Assembly: GCF_001280085.1 (NCBI RefSeq)
Contig: NZ_LGED01000220.1
Coordinates: 124,001-188,000, forward strand
DNA: 64,000 nucleotides
Origin: Saccharothrix sp. NRRL B-16348
GTDB lineage: Bacteria > Actinomycetota > Actinomycetes > Mycobacteriales > Pseudonocardiaceae
Reading direction: 5' to 3'
In this document: positions 1 through 8,991 of the stretch, piece by piece
Layout: the number at the start of each line of letters is the position of its first letter
Numbering within the stretch: the first letter of the stretch is position 1
Made by a program: the position numbers and the translations under genes
Notes under the pieces: generated by a model
What the model was told of the DNA's origin: nothing
Seen by the model: the letters and a program-made list of their open reading frames with translations, nothing else
The model's database searches: none

Positions 1-221
1 GTCGCGGGTCGGTTCAATCACCGCCTTCGAGCCAATCGCGTCCGCACCGCGCGCGCAATCCGACGGCCGCGAATGTGTCACGTGCCGCGAAACTACGCGC
101 GGTCGACCGGAAACCACTCCCCGGACGACCTGACATATTATCCCGGACAATCCTTGGCACCTTCCGGACGCCGTGATACCACAAGGTTGACCGGAAAACG
201 TCTCCTATCCGGAGGGCGCGC
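1..221. other. Upstream non-coding stretch
   Basis: I see no convincing gene here; the short open frames lack a ribosome site and have poor codon bias. The stretch ends in a strong ribosome site, GGAGGG at 211-216, five bases before the cupin start. The region is somewhat less G+C rich around 130-155 (gacatattatcc) and probably holds the cupin promoter, but no clear -35/-10 pair can be assigned. Confidence 0.5.
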
Positions 222-713
222 ATGAGTTTTCTCGGCCAGAACGACGACCGGGTGGTCTACGTGGGGCCGGGCGAGGGCCCGGGCAGGTGGGCGTTCGGCG
301 ACCGGTACACGATCAAGTCCGGCGAGCACAACACGGGCAAGATGCTCTACGTCATGGAAGCCCTGGTGCCGCCCGGCGGTGGTCCTCCGCCGCACGTGCA
401 CCACTGGGAGGAAGAGGCGTTCTACGTCCTCGACGGCGTGGTCGAGATCCGCGACAAGGGCGGTGAGCGCGAAGTGCCGGCGGGCGGTTTCATCTACGTG
501 CCGCGGGGCACCCTGCACAGTTTCACCAATGTCGGCGACACGCCGGCGAAAATGCTCATCCTGCTCACCCCGGGCGGCAAGGACCGGTTCTTCAACCAGG
601 CCGGTGTGCCGGCCGTCGACGGTTCAGGTCCGCCACCGGAGAGTCAGCGGCTGGCCGACGTCGAACTCGGCCTGCGGATCGGCCCGCAGTTCGGCGACGA
701 ATACATCGTCTGA
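222..713 (+). CDS. Cupin-2 domain protein
   Basis: A 163-residue single-domain beta-barrel cupin, of the quercetin-dioxygenase-like or sugar-isomerase-like kind. Cupin motif 1 is seen around residues 54-71 with metal-ligand candidates His58, His60 and Glu64. Motif 2 (PRGTLHSFTN) gives His99. Such proteins bind one divalent metal, and the substrate cannot be read from sequence. The ATG follows GGAGGG by five bases. The stop is six bases before the flavoprotein gene, so the two are probably co-transcribed and may act on the same small molecule. Length is normal for the family. Assignment to the cupin fold is secure; the enzymatic role is open. Confidence 0.85.
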   Translation: MSFLGQNDDRVVYVGPGEGPGRWAFGDRYTIKSGEHNTGKMLYVMEALVPPGGGPPPHVHHWEEEAFYVLDGVVEIRDKGGEREVPAGGFIYVPRGTLHSFTNVGDTPAKMLILLTPGGKDRFFNQAGVPAVDGSGPPPESQRLADVELGLRIGPQFGDEYIV

Positions 714-718
714 ATCCG

Positions 719-2428
719 ATGAGCGTTCCACCCGAGCAGAGAGGCGCGCAGCGCGAGATGACCCACGGAAGCGGCCGAATCAGCAGGCGACGATTACTGG
801 CGAGCAGCGGCGCGATCGGGGTGACCATGGCGGCGTCCACGTCCGGTTCGGCCGGTGCGGCGCCCACCGGGGCGGCGGAGGGCTTCGACCCGGTGACCGT
901 CGGCCCGGACGACCCCCGCTACCCCGACCTGGTGGTCGGGCTCGAACGGCGCTGGGTGGCGCACCCGGAGTCGGTGCGCGTCGTGTCGTCGCCCAGGCAG
1001 TCCTTGCAGGTGGTGCAGGAGGCGGTGACCGCGCGCAAACGCCTGACCGTGCGCGGCGGCGGGCACTGCTACGAGGACTTCGTGTTCAACCCCGACGTCG
1101 ACATCGTGCTCGACCAGTCGGAGATGACGTCGGTCTACTACGACGCCGAGCACAACGCGTTCGCGGTCGAAGCCGGCGCGACGCTCCTGGACGTCTACGA
1201 GTTGCTGTACAAGACCTGGGGCGTGACCATCCCGGCCGGCCAGTGCTACTCCGTCGGGGTCGGCGGGCACGTGGCGGGCGGCGGCTGGGGCCTGTTGTGC
1301 CGCAAGGAAGGGCTGGTGGTCGACCACCTGCACGCGGTGGAGGTGGTCGTGGTCGACGCGGCGGGCGAGGCCAGGCTGGTCGTGGCCACGCGGAACCCGG
1401 ACGACCCGAACCGGGACCTGTGGTGGGCGCACACCGGCGGTGGCGGCGGCACGTTCGGCGTCGTCACCCGCTACCTGTTCCGCTCGCCGTCCGCCCGGAC
1501 GACCAACCCCGCCGACATCCTGCCCAAGCCGCCCGGGGAGGTGCTGCTCAGCGCGATCGCGTGGTCGTGGGACGGGCTGACCGAGCAGGCGTTCGCGACG
1601 CTGGTCCGCAACTTCGCCGACTGGCACGCGGCCAACGCCGCGCCCGGCGGCCCGTACGCGGGCCTGTGCTCCTTCCTCAACCTCAACCACCGGGCCACCG
1701 GCGAGATCAGCCTGTTCACGCACATGGACGGCAGCGACCCGGACGGCGAGCGGTTGCTGGCCCGGTTCGTCGCCGACGTCACGCGCGGGGTCGACCTGCC
1801 CCACGGCGCGGTGAACCGCCCCTCGGGCGAACACGGTCCGCTGCCCCAGTTCGTCGAGCCGAAGCGGTGGAGCTGGCTGACCGCCACCCGGTACCTGGGC
1901 ACGATCCACCCGCGCCTGGTCGACCCGACGCTGCGGGGCGACCACAAGTCCGCCTACCACCGCAAGGGCTTCACCGACGCCCAGATCTCCGTCCTGTACC
2001 GCCACTTGTCGGGCGGGGACGGGTTCTCCAACCCGTTCGCGCAAGCGGTGCTGAGCTCGTACGGCGGGCAGGTGAACGCGGTCGGGCGCACCGACACCGC
2101 GCTGGTGCACCGGGACAGCGCGTTCAAGGTCCTGTACCAGTCGGGGTGGACCGAGCCGGCCGACGACGAGCCGAACGTGGCGTGGCTGCGCCGGTTCTAC
2201 GAAGAGGTGTACGCGGGCACCGGCAAGGTGCCGGTGTCGAACGAGCAGACGTCCGGCTGTTTCGTGAACTACTGCGACGCCGACCTCAACGAGCCGGCGC
2301 ACAACGGCTCCGGCGTCCCGTGGCACACGTTGTACTGGGGCGAGAACTACCCGCGGCTGCAACGGGTGAAGGCGCGGTACGACCCGTCGGACTTCTTCCG
2401 GCACCGCCAGTCCGTCCGCCTGCCCTGA
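719..2428 (+). CDS. Secreted berberine-bridge-type FAD oxidase
   Basis: A 569-residue FAD-linked oxidoreductase of the PCMH/BBE class, like aclacinomycin oxidoreductase. A twin-arginine signal is visible: SRRRLL near residues 22-27, followed by a hydrophobic Ala-rich stretch, so the folded flavoprotein is probably exported by Tat. His116 in GGGHCYED and Cys176 in GQCYSVGVGGH match the two residues that bind FAD covalently in bicovalent BBE enzymes. The C-terminal BBE domain ends in NYCDADL...LQRVKARYDPSDFF. Such enzymes oxidise alcohols or form C-C or C-O bonds in natural products and sugars. An internal ATG at 758 would give a more typical short Tat n-region and is an alternative start. It follows the cupin gene by five bases and is ended by the hairpin at 2437-2470. 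Confidence 0.88.
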   Translation: MSVPPEQRGAQREMTHGSGRISRRRLLASSGAIGVTMAASTSGSAGAAPTGAAEGFDPVTVGPDDPRYPDLVVGLERRWVAHPESVRVVSSPRQSLQVVQEAVTARKRLTVRGGGHCYEDFVFNPDVDIVLDQSEMTSVYYDAEHNAFAVEAGATLLDVYELLYKTWGVTIPAGQCYSVGVGGHVAGGGWGLLCRKEGLVVDHLHAVEVVVVDAAGEARLVVATRNPDDPNRDLWWAHTGGGGGTFGVVTRYLFRSPSARTTNPADILPKPPGEVLLSAIAWSWDGLTEQAFATLVRNFADWHAANAAPGGPYAGLCSFLNLNHRATGEISLFTHMDGSDPDGERLLARFVADVTRGVDLPHGAVNRPSGEHGPLPQFVEPKRWSWLTATRYLGTIHPRLVDPTLRGDHKSAYHRKGFTDAQISVLYRHLSGGDGFSNPFAQAVLSSYGGQVNAVGRTDTALVHRDSAFKVLYQSGWTEPADDEPNVAWLRRFYEEVYAGTGKVPVSNEQTSGCFVNYCDADLNEPAHNGSGVPWHTLYWGENYPRLQRVKARYDPSDFFRHRQSVRLP

Positions 2429-2436
2429 CCTGTGAA

Positions 2437-2470
2437 CCCGGCGGGGGCGCCGGTCGGCTCCCCCGCCGGG
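2437..2470. terminator. Bidirectional hairpin terminator
   Basis: A perfect 11-bp inverted repeat (CCCGGCGGGGG and its complement) with a 12-base loop lies between two convergent genes, the flavin oxidase (+) and the FAD monooxygenase (-). No U tract follows, as is usual in high-G+C actinomycetes. Confidence 0.75.
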
Positions 2471-2471
2471 C

Positions 2472-3965
2472 TCACTTCCCCGGTTCCCCGAACCACTTCC
2501 GCAACGCCACGGTCAGCGTGTGGTGGTCGGAGTCGAGCCCGCTGCCGGTCCAGGCGATGTAGCCGTCCGGCCGGATCAGCAGGGTGGGCGCGGCGAAGGT
2601 GTCGTCGCAGCTCGCCGTGACCACGTCGACCCGGTCGAGCCACGGGTCCGCGACCGCGCGCAACCGGGCGCGGTCGGCCAGGTCGAGCAGCACCGGGCGG
2701 CCCGCGTGCAGCAGCCCGGCGAGGCTGCCGACGGTGGCGCCGACCTTGAGCCGCAGGTCCGGCGCGAACAGCCCGCCCAACGGGTCGGCCGGGTGCGCGG
2801 TGCCGTACCGCACGTCCACGCCCGTGATCATGCCCGCGAGGAAGTCGTTGACCTGCGGCAGTTCCATCAGCTCCACGAACAGCTCCCGCAGCGCGTCGAC
2901 CCTCGGGTCGGGCAGCATCAGCCCCACCTGCGCCCGCACGTTGTAGAGCACCCGTGCGGCCACGGGACGCCGTTCGGCGTCGTAGGTGTCGAGCAGGTCG
3001 GCCGGCGCCCAGCCGCGGACCTGCGCGGCGAGCTTCCAACCGAGGTTGACCGCGTCCTGCAGGCCGAGGTTGACGCCTTGCCCGCCGGCCGGGAAGTGCA
3101 CGTGCGCGGCGTCGCCCGCCACGAACACCCGCCCGCTGCGGTAGGTCCGGGCCTGGAGCGCGGCGTCGGTGAACCTGGTCAGCCAGCGCGGCTGGTCCAT
3201 CGGCACCCGGTAGCCCGCGATGCGCTCGACCTCCGCGCTCAGCTCCTCCAGCGTGACCGGCGCCGACCGGTCCGGGTGCGGCGCGCGGAAGTCGTAGGTG
3301 CACACCCTGCTGTGGCCGAACGGGTTGGTCCAGAACAACGTCCAGCCCCGGTGGTTGCGCTGCCACCCCGTCGGCGCGCCCAACGGGTCGAGCAGCCGGA
3401 CGTCGCCCATCAACGCCGACACCGTGCCCGGCGTGCCGACGAACGCGATGTCGGCGAGCTTGCGCACGGTGCTGCGCGCGCCGTCGCAGCCGACCACCCA
3501 CCGCGCGCTGACCTGTCGGGCGTCGCCGCGCTCCGAGCGCACGTCCAGCACCACGTGGTCGCCGCGGTCTGCCAACCCGACGACCTCGCTGTCCCGTTCG
3601 ATCCGCGCGCCCAACCCGGCGGCGCGGTCGGCGAACACCTGCTCGGCGTAGGCCTGCGGGCTGCCCACGAGCGCCGGCCCCTCGTCCACCACGCGGGAGA
3701 TGTCGAGGTTGAACAGGCCGGCGAAGTGGAAGGTGACCGGGCCGCCCCGCGGTGACGCCGCGGGCTTGGGCTGCACGGCCTCCAGGAGACCGCGGCGGTG
3801 CAAGGTCTCGGCGGTGCGGGCGTGCAGCGTGCCCGCCTTGGACTCGCCGGTGGGCCGGGGCAGCTTCTCCAGCACGACGGTGCGCACGCCGTGCAGCGCG
3901 AGTTCCGCCGCGAGCAGCATCCCCACCGGCCCGCCGCCCGCGATGGCCACGTCGTAGTCGGTCAT
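2472..3965 (-). CDS. FAD-dependent aromatic monooxygenase
   Basis: A 497-residue group A flavin monooxygenase (PheA/TfdB, RdmE or Rox-like), which hydroxylates aromatic or polyketide substrates with NAD(P)H and O2. The Rossmann GxGxxG is GGGPVG at residues 11-16. The GCDGARS (DG) motif sits mid-protein, and the flavin motif GDAAHVHFPAGGQGVN follows. The C-terminal thioredoxin-like domain ends in a trimmed form. It lies downstream of the MFS exporter on the same strand, but a strong hairpin separates them, so it may have its own promoter within 3966-4017. Export plus hydroxylation suggests detoxification or tailoring of an aromatic compound. Family assignment is firm; the substrate is unknown. 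Confidence 0.88.
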   Translation of the reverse strand: MTDYDVAIAGGGPVGMLLAAELALHGVRTVVLEKLPRPTGESKAGTLHARTAETLHRRGLLEAVQPKPAASPRGGPVTFHFAGLFNLDISRVVDEGPALVGSPQAYAEQVFADRAAGLGARIERDSEVVGLADRGDHVVLDVRSERGDARQVSARWVVGCDGARSTVRKLADIAFVGTPGTVSALMGDVRLLDPLGAPTGWQRNHRGWTLFWTNPFGHSRVCTYDFRAPHPDRSAPVTLEELSAEVERIAGYRVPMDQPRWLTRFTDAALQARTYRSGRVFVAGDAAHVHFPAGGQGVNLGLQDAVNLGWKLAAQVRGWAPADLLDTYDAERRPVAARVLYNVRAQVGLMLPDPRVDALRELFVELMELPQVNDFLAGMITGVDVRYGTAHPADPLGGLFAPDLRLKVGATVGSLAGLLHAGRPVLLDLADRARLRAVADPWLDRVDVVTASCDDTFAAPTLLIRPDGYIAWTGSGLDSDHHTLTVALRKWFGEPGK

Positions 3966-4017
3966 GGCCGCCCGCCGGCGTCCGGTTGGGTGGTCATCGT
4001 CGTCCTCCCGAGCTCAC

Positions 4018-4058
4018 CGCCGGCGTCGGGCGGGCGGCTGCCGCGCCCGACGCCGGCG
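4018..4058 (-). terminator. Hairpin terminator after MFS gene
   Basis: A perfect 15-bp inverted repeat (CGCCGGCGTCGGGCG and its complement) with an 11-base loop, 16 bases past the stop of the MFS gene. It should limit read-through into the downstream monooxygenase. Confidence 0.75.
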
Positions 4059-4073
4059 TGTCACCGACCGCTC

Positions 4074-5537
4074 TCACTGCTGCCGCGAGGGCACCGCGTC
4101 CGAGGGGACGGGTGTTTCGGCTCCCGCGCGCAGCTTCGGCAACGTCATCGCGACGACGGCGCCGATCAGCGCGGCGGCGCCGGTGAGGTAGAACGCGAGC
4201 CGGATCCCGTCGGACTCGGCCAGCCGCAGGGCATCGCCGGTCAACCCGCGCGTGCCCGCGTTGGCGATCGCCACGAAGATGGCGAGGCCGACCGCGTAGC
4301 CGGTCTGCTGGGTCGTCGAGGCCATGCCGGAGGCGATGCCCTGCTCGTCCGCCGCGACACCGGACGCCGCCGCGATCCACATGGCCGTCCACGCGATGCC
4401 CTGCCCCACGCCCATCACGACCAGGCCGGGCACCAGGCCCCAGTACGAGCCGTCGGCGATCACGCCCACGGCGAGGACCGCGGTGCCCACGCCGCCCACC
4501 ACGAAGCCGGTGATCAGGCTGGGTCGGGTGCCCGCACGGCTGGTCATCCGCTCGCCGAGCTGGGTGCCCGCGGCGATGGCCACCGCCTGGGTCAGGAACG
4601 CGACACCGGTCATCAGCGCCGTGTAACCGAACACGTCCTGGAAGAACACGGTCAGGAAGTACGGCACGGTCCCGAAGGTGCCCATGAACGTGAACGTGAT
4701 CGCCATGGCGGTCACCAGGCTGCGGTTGCCGAACAGCCGCAACGGCATCAGCGGGTCGGCGGTCCTGGACTCGATCACCGCGAACGCCACCAGCAGCAGC
4801 ACGCCGAGCACGGCGCTGACCACGATCGGCGTGGCGAACCACCCCGACTCCGGCCCCTGGACGAGGACGAACACGATCAGCGTGACGCCCGCCGTCACGG
4901 TCAGCGCGCCCGGCAGGTCGAAGGTCCGCTTCGCGGCCGGCCGCGGCTTGTCGGCCGGGATGAGCAGGAACGCCATCAGCGCGATCGCCGCCGCGAGCGG
5001 CACGTTGACGAAGAACACCGAGGCCCAGCCGAACGCGCCGGTGAGCACGCCGCCCAGCAGCGAGCCCAACGTGAGACCACTGGCGCCGGCGCCACCCCAC
5101 ACTGCCAGCGCGCGGTTGCGGGAGCGCCCCTCCTCGAACAGGGTGTTGACCAGGGAGAGCGTGGTGGGGAACAGCAAAGCGCCGCCGAGGCCTTGCACCG
5201 CGCGCACGATGATGATCGTCAGCGGGTCGCCGGCGAAGCCGCCGAGCAGAGAGGAGAACCCGTACAGGGCGAGCGCCAGCATGAACATCCGGCGCTTGCC
5301 GAACAGGTCGGCGGCCCGGCCGCCGAGGAGCAGGAACCCACCGAAGGCCACCGCGTACGCGCTGACCACCCATTGCAGGTTCTGCGCGGAGAACCCCAGC
5401 TCAGCGCCCATCTCCGGCATGGCGACGAAGACGATGTAGATGTCCAGCGACACGATGAGCTGCGCGAACGCCAGGGGTGCGATGGCCCAGCCGAGGCGAC
5501 CCGCCGTGCCGGGCGGTGCCGATGACTGTGGGGACAT
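4074..5537 (-). CDS. MFS drug exporter, EmrB/QacA-type (DHA2)
   Basis: A 487-residue, roughly 14-TM proton-driven exporter. The N-terminus has LDIYIVFVAMPEM, a form of the DHA2 motif C/D1 region. Motif A-like GGRAADLFGKRR lies between TM2 and TM3, and RAVQGLGGALLFPTT (motif B) follows. The chosen ATG has GGAAGG about ten bases upstream; longer in-frame extensions would run through the promoter and operator. The gene is divergent from an ArsR-type regulator, and the shared 162-bp gap holds a perfect inverted repeat, so ligand-relieved repression is likely. Substrate is probably an aromatic or hydrophobic drug-like molecule (inference). Confidence 0.9.
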   Translation of the reverse strand: MSPQSSAPPGTAGRLGWAIAPLAFAQLIVSLDIYIVFVAMPEMGAELGFSAQNLQWVVSAYAVAFGGFLLLGGRAADLFGKRRMFMLALALYGFSSLLGGFAGDPLTIIIVRAVQGLGGALLFPTTLSLVNTLFEEGRSRNRALAVWGGAGASGLTLGSLLGGVLTGAFGWASVFFVNVPLAAAIALMAFLLIPADKPRPAAKRTFDLPGALTVTAGVTLIVFVLVQGPESGWFATPIVVSAVLGVLLLVAFAVIESRTADPLMPLRLFGNRSLVTAMAITFTFMGTFGTVPYFLTVFFQDVFGYTALMTGVAFLTQAVAIAAGTQLGERMTSRAGTRPSLITGFVVGGVGTAVLAVGVIADGSYWGLVPGLVVMGVGQGIAWTAMWIAAASGVAADEQGIASGMASTTQQTGYAVGLAIFVAIANAGTRGLTGDALRLAESDGIRLAFYLTGAAALIGAVVAMTLPKLRAGAETPVPSDAVPSRQQ

Positions 5538-5565
5538 GAGGATCAGGCCTTCCGTCGTCGGAATC

Positions 5566-5599
5566 GTACGACTGTACGTATATCCTTGTACAGTCGTAC
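5566..5599. promoter_or_regulatory. Inverted-repeat operator between exporter and ArsR gene
   Basis: GTACGACTGTAC (5566-5577) and its exact reverse complement GTACAGTCGTAC (5588-5599) are separated by ten A+T-rich bases (gtatatcctt). The site lies 28 bases before the exporter start and 100 before the regulator start. A 12-2-12 design of this kind is typical for winged-helix ArsR repressors. The A+T spacer probably carries the -10 element of the exporter promoter. Confidence 0.75.
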
Positions 5600-5699
5600 T
5601 GTCCGCACAAGCCGACCGGCCGCCATCGCCCGATCGGGCCAACCCCGACCCCGGGCCGGCGGCAGCCGGACCTACCGATAGCTGGGCTAATGTGAAGAC

Positions 5700-6041
5700 A
5701 TGGACGCGCGACACCCATCGCGAGACGAGATTCGGCTCCAGGACGTGTTCGCCGCCCTGGGCAACCCGGTGCGCCTGGAGATGGTGCACATCCTGGCCTC
5801 GGGCGGTGAGCAGCGGTGCGGTGGCGTGCTGAGCGAGATGTCGAAGTCGACGCTCACCCACCACTGGCGGGTGCTGCGCGAAGGCGGGATCATCCGGCAA
5901 CGGCCGGTCGGCCGCGAACTGCTGGTGTCGTTGCGCCGCGAAGACCTGGAGGCCCGGTTCCCCGGCCTGCTCGACGCCGTGCTGAACGCCCTGATGAACG
6001 GCGCACCGGTGCACGCCGCGGCGTTCGGACCGATCCACTGA
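5700..6041 (+). CDS. ArsR-type winged-helix transcriptional regulator
   Basis: A 113-residue one-domain regulator. The winged-helix region is clear: LQDVFAALGNPVRLEMVHIL, then SKSTLTHHWRVLREGGIIRQR (residues about 48-68) as recognition helix and wing. No metal-binding CxC is present in the helices, so it probably senses an organic ligand rather than a metal. It is divergent from the exporter gene and most likely binds the perfect inverted repeat between them, repressing both. Confidence 0.85.
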   Translation: MDARHPSRDEIRLQDVFAALGNPVRLEMVHILASGGEQRCGGVLSEMSKSTLTHHWRVLREGGIIRQRPVGRELLVSLRREDLEARFPGLLDAVLNALMNGAPVHAAAFGPIH

Positions 6042-6060
6042 GCATTCCGCGACGGAATGC
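6042..6060 (+). terminator. Short hairpin after the ArsR gene
   Basis: GCATTCCG-CGA-CGGAATGC, a perfect 8-bp stem with a 3-base loop starting right at the stop codon of the regulator gene. It probably terminates that transcript. Confidence 0.55.
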
Positions 6061-6235
6061 CCCACCGGACCGGTAACGACTGCCCCGAAAGCGCGACGGA
6101 CAATTGCGCAAAGCCGGTCCCGACGGCCGCCGAACAGCGGTGGCGGAACGGCTTGCCAACCGTCCATTACGAACGCGACCGGCAAGTCGTCACTGGTGGA
6201 ATGCTTGCTTCAGGTTGCCGACCACCGCCGTTTCG

Positions 6236-6265
6236 TTGACTATTCCCCTGCACGTGCCCTATGTT
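6236..6265 (+). promoter_or_regulatory. Candidate promoter of the PucR-type regulator
   Basis: TTGACT (6236-6241), an 18-base spacer and TATGTT (6260-6265) form the best sigma-70-like pair in the 325-bp gap 6042-6366, which is less G+C rich than the genes. It would give a leader of about 95 bases. Nothing else recognisable lies in the gap. Confidence 0.45.
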
Positions 6266-6366
6266 GGAATGGATTGTCCGGGGGTCGACAGTCGTTCCGT
6301 TCGGCTCGTCCCCGACTCCCACTCGAAATACCGGAGCACCCTACTCGGTTCGGGGGACTGGATTCG

Positions 6367-8250
6367 ATGGTGACGCGATTAACCAACCGCAATGAAGCCG
6401 CCTTGGCCGTGCTCGAACTGCTGGCGAACGAGGCGCCGCCGTGCCAGGTGGACGGCCTCATCCACGACGCGCGGCAGGCCGGGGCATCGGACGAGGTGCT
6501 CGACGAACTGGAGAAAGCCCGAACCCTCTCCCAAGAGGTGCACGAGCTGTTCGGCCGACGCCGCAGGCGCGAGGCGGGCCTGTCGGCGCTCATCGACATC
6601 GCCCGCGAGCTGATCGCGCCGGACGACCTCGACGCGTTGCTCTCGGTCATCCCCCGCCGGGCGCGGTTGCTCCTGGGCACCGACTCGGCGTACATCACCC
6701 TCTACGACCCGTCGCTCCCGCACGGCAGGCTGCGCACCTCCGACGGCGTCACCGTCACGCTCGCCGACCCGCCCGCCCACCAGCAGCCCGGTCCTATGTG
6801 GACGTCGGACCGCACGGCCGACGGCACGCCCTGGTCGCCGCCGGAGCTGGCGCGCGTGATGGCCGCGGACGGCGTGCACGCGTTGATCGCCGTGCCGCTC
6901 CAAGCCACGGAGCACGTGTTCGGCACCCTCTACGTGGCCGACCGCGGCATCCGCTACTTCACCCCGGACGAGGTCTCGCTGATCACGTCGCTGGCCGCGC
7001 TGGTCGAGGTGGCGATCTCGCAGGCGCACCGCATCGAGCGCGACACCGCCGCGATCACCCACCTCCGGCAGCGGCTGAACGAGGTGACCGACCGGGCCGC
7101 GGCGCTGGACGCCGTGCAACGCGACCAGAGCGCGCTGACCGACCAGGTGCTCGGCGGCGCCGACCTCGCGACGCTGGCGACCGCGGCGGCCGACGCCCTG
7201 CGCGGCACCCTCGTGGTGCTCGACCCGGCCGAACGCGTGATCACGGCGACGGGGCCCGTCGACACCCTGGCCGACCTGGACGTGCGCGAGGGGTTGCTCG
7301 ACGCGCACACCGACGGCGCGCCGCGCCGGCTGGACGAGCACACCTGGATCACGCCGATCACCATCAACGGCGGCGACCACGGCGGCCTGGTGCTGCGCCG
7401 CGACCTCCCGCTCGACGACACCGCGGTCCGCCTGCTGCGCGCGACCGCGCAGAGCGTCGCGGTCGTCCGGCTGGTGGAGTCCAGCACCGTCGCGGCCGAG
7501 GGCCACGTCCGCGACGAACTGCTCGACGACCTGCTCATCCCCCGGCAGCGCTCGCCGCGCACGCTCGCCGAACGCGCCCGCAGGCTCGCCATCGACCTGT
7601 CCATGCCGCACGTGGTGGTGATCGCCCGCCCCGAGGGCGGCTCGCCGGGCCGGGCGATGGTGTGGGCGTCGTCGTACGCCTTCCGGACCGGTGGCCTGGC
7701 CAAGCCGCACGAGGGTTCGGTGGTGATGCTGCTGCCCGGCGACGACGCGACCGCGGTCGGCCGGACCGTCGCCGCCGAGCTGTCGCCGCGCCTCGGGCAC
7801 CCGGTGTCGGTCGGCGCGGCGGGTCCGGCCAACGACCTCGCGGAGATCCCACGCGTGCACCGGGAAGCGGCGCGGTGCCTGGACGTGCTGACCCTCCTCG
7901 ACACCCCCGGCCGGGTGGCCTCGCCGCGCGAGCTGGGTTTCCTCGGTCTGCTGCTGTCCGACGACCACGACGTCGACGGGTTCGTCGACGCGACGCTCCG
8001 GCCGGTCATCGAGTACGACCGCACGCACTACACCGAGCTGACCCGCACCTTGGAGGCGTACTTCGAGTCGGGCGGCAGCCCCACCTACGCGGCGGAATCG
8101 CTCTACGTGCACCCGAACACCGTCTCCCGCCGGTTGGCCAGGATCACCGCGTTGCTCGGCCAGGACTGGCAGGCGCCGGCCAGGGCGGTGGAGATCCAGC
8201 TCGCGCTGAAGCTGCACCGCACGCGCAAGACCTTGCTGGGTGACGACTAG
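6367..8250 (+). CDS. GAF-PucR/CdaR-type transcriptional regulator
   Basis: A 627-residue cytosolic regulator. Residues about 75-220 form a GAF sensor domain (IARELIAPDDLDALL... to EVSLITSLAALVEVAI). A CdaR/GGDEF-like middle domain follows. The C-terminus carries the PucR helix-turn-helix (TLEAYFESGGSPTYAAESL, then YVHPNTVSRRLARI). Family members activate catabolic or biosynthetic genes in response to small molecules. The ATG at 6367 is chosen because the upstream extension reads through the promoter region with poor coding character. It precedes the EF-hand/dehydrogenase cassette on the same strand with a 201-bp gap, so it may control that cassette (inference). Confidence 0.85.
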   Translation: MVTRLTNRNEAALAVLELLANEAPPCQVDGLIHDARQAGASDEVLDELEKARTLSQEVHELFGRRRRREAGLSALIDIARELIAPDDLDALLSVIPRRARLLLGTDSAYITLYDPSLPHGRLRTSDGVTVTLADPPAHQQPGPMWTSDRTADGTPWSPPELARVMAADGVHALIAVPLQATEHVFGTLYVADRGIRYFTPDEVSLITSLAALVEVAISQAHRIERDTAAITHLRQRLNEVTDRAAALDAVQRDQSALTDQVLGGADLATLATAAADALRGTLVVLDPAERVITATGPVDTLADLDVREGLLDAHTDGAPRRLDEHTWITPITINGGDHGGLVLRRDLPLDDTAVRLLRATAQSVAVVRLVESSTVAAEGHVRDELLDDLLIPRQRSPRTLAERARRLAIDLSMPHVVVIARPEGGSPGRAMVWASSYAFRTGGLAKPHEGSVVMLLPGDDATAVGRTVAAELSPRLGHPVSVGAAGPANDLAEIPRVHREAARCLDVLTLLDTPGRVASPRELGFLGLLLSDDHDVDGFVDATLRPVIEYDRTHYTELTRTLEAYFESGGSPTYAAESLYVHPNTVSRRLARITALLGQDWQAPARAVEIQLALKLHRTRKTLLGDD

Positions 8251-8451
8251 CTTTCACCCTTCGAGCGGCGACAGCGGCATCCGGGTAATTCTGGGCGATG
8301 GCCGGTAATTCACACTTTCCAGTGAACACGCGAATCCTCCGACCGGGCAGGCGCAGCCTCCGACATCATGGGGACTCCGGCACCGGGCACGGCGCGGACA
8401 ACGGCGGAATTCCACCTGATGTCGCGTCGTCATTTCGATGGGAGAACAAAC

Positions 8452-8991
8452 GTGAGTCATCCTCAGGCGGCGCTGAGTCGGGTCGACCTCGTCTTCAGGT
8501 TGTTCGACGCCAACGCCTCCGGTGCGATCGAGGCGAACGACTTCGAGATCATGGCACGTCGGGTGGTCGAGGCGGCGCCGCAGTCCGACGCGGCGGCGAA
8601 GGAGGCGATGACCGCGGCGTTCCACCGCTACTGGAAGACCCTGGCCGAGGAGTTGGACGACGACCGCAACGGCCGCATCAACCGGGAGGAGTTCGAGGAC
8701 AGCGTGTTGTCGCCCGAGCGGTTCGAGGCCACGATCGACGAGTTCGCCCGCTCGTTGGCCCGGTTGGGCGACCCGGACGGTGACGGCCTGATCGAGCGGC
8801 ACGTGTTCACCGCGCTGATGTCGGCCATCGGGTTCGAACAGCAGAACATCGACGCGCTCTTCGACGCCCTGGAGCCCGACCCGGACGACCGGATCCCCGT
8901 GTCGACCTGGGTGAGCAGCATCCAGGAGTTCTACCGACCCGACGCGGCCGGCATCCCGGGCGACCGGTTGGTGCCGAGCGTCGCCGGATGA
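8452..8991 (+). CDS. EF-hand calcium-binding protein (calerythrin-like)
   Basis: A 179-residue cytosolic sarcoplasmic-type EF-hand protein, close in size to calerythrin of Saccharopolyspora. Loop 1 (DANASGAIEAND, residues 19-30) ends in Asp. Loop 2 (DDDRNGRINREE, 69-80) is canonical. Loop 3 (DPDGDGLIERHV, 107-118) lacks the final acidic ligand, and a fourth loop (EPDPDDRIPV) is degenerate. The GTG at 8452 is chosen because GGGAG lies eight bases upstream. Upstream in-frame ATGs at 8368 and 8419 have no such site. Its last codons overlap the dehydrogenase start (ATGA), so calcium buffering or signalling is tied to the enzyme cassette, which is unusual. Confidence 0.85.
   Translation: MSHPQAALSRVDLVFRLFDANASGAIEANDFEIMARRVVEAAPQSDAAAKEAMTAAFHRYWKTLAEELDDDRNGRINREEFEDSVLSPERFEATIDEFARSLARLGDPDGDGLIERHVFTALMSAIGFEQQNIDALFDALEPDPDDRIPVSTWVSSIQEFYRPDAAGIPGDRLVPSVAG

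Noticed and set aside
379..5525. Long open frames of several hundred codons on the strand opposite, or in other frames of, the first five genes
   Set aside because: They are Arg/Pro/Ala-rich shadows caused by high G+C third positions and have no domains or ribosome sites; the opposite frames contain the clear flavoenzyme and MFS motifs.
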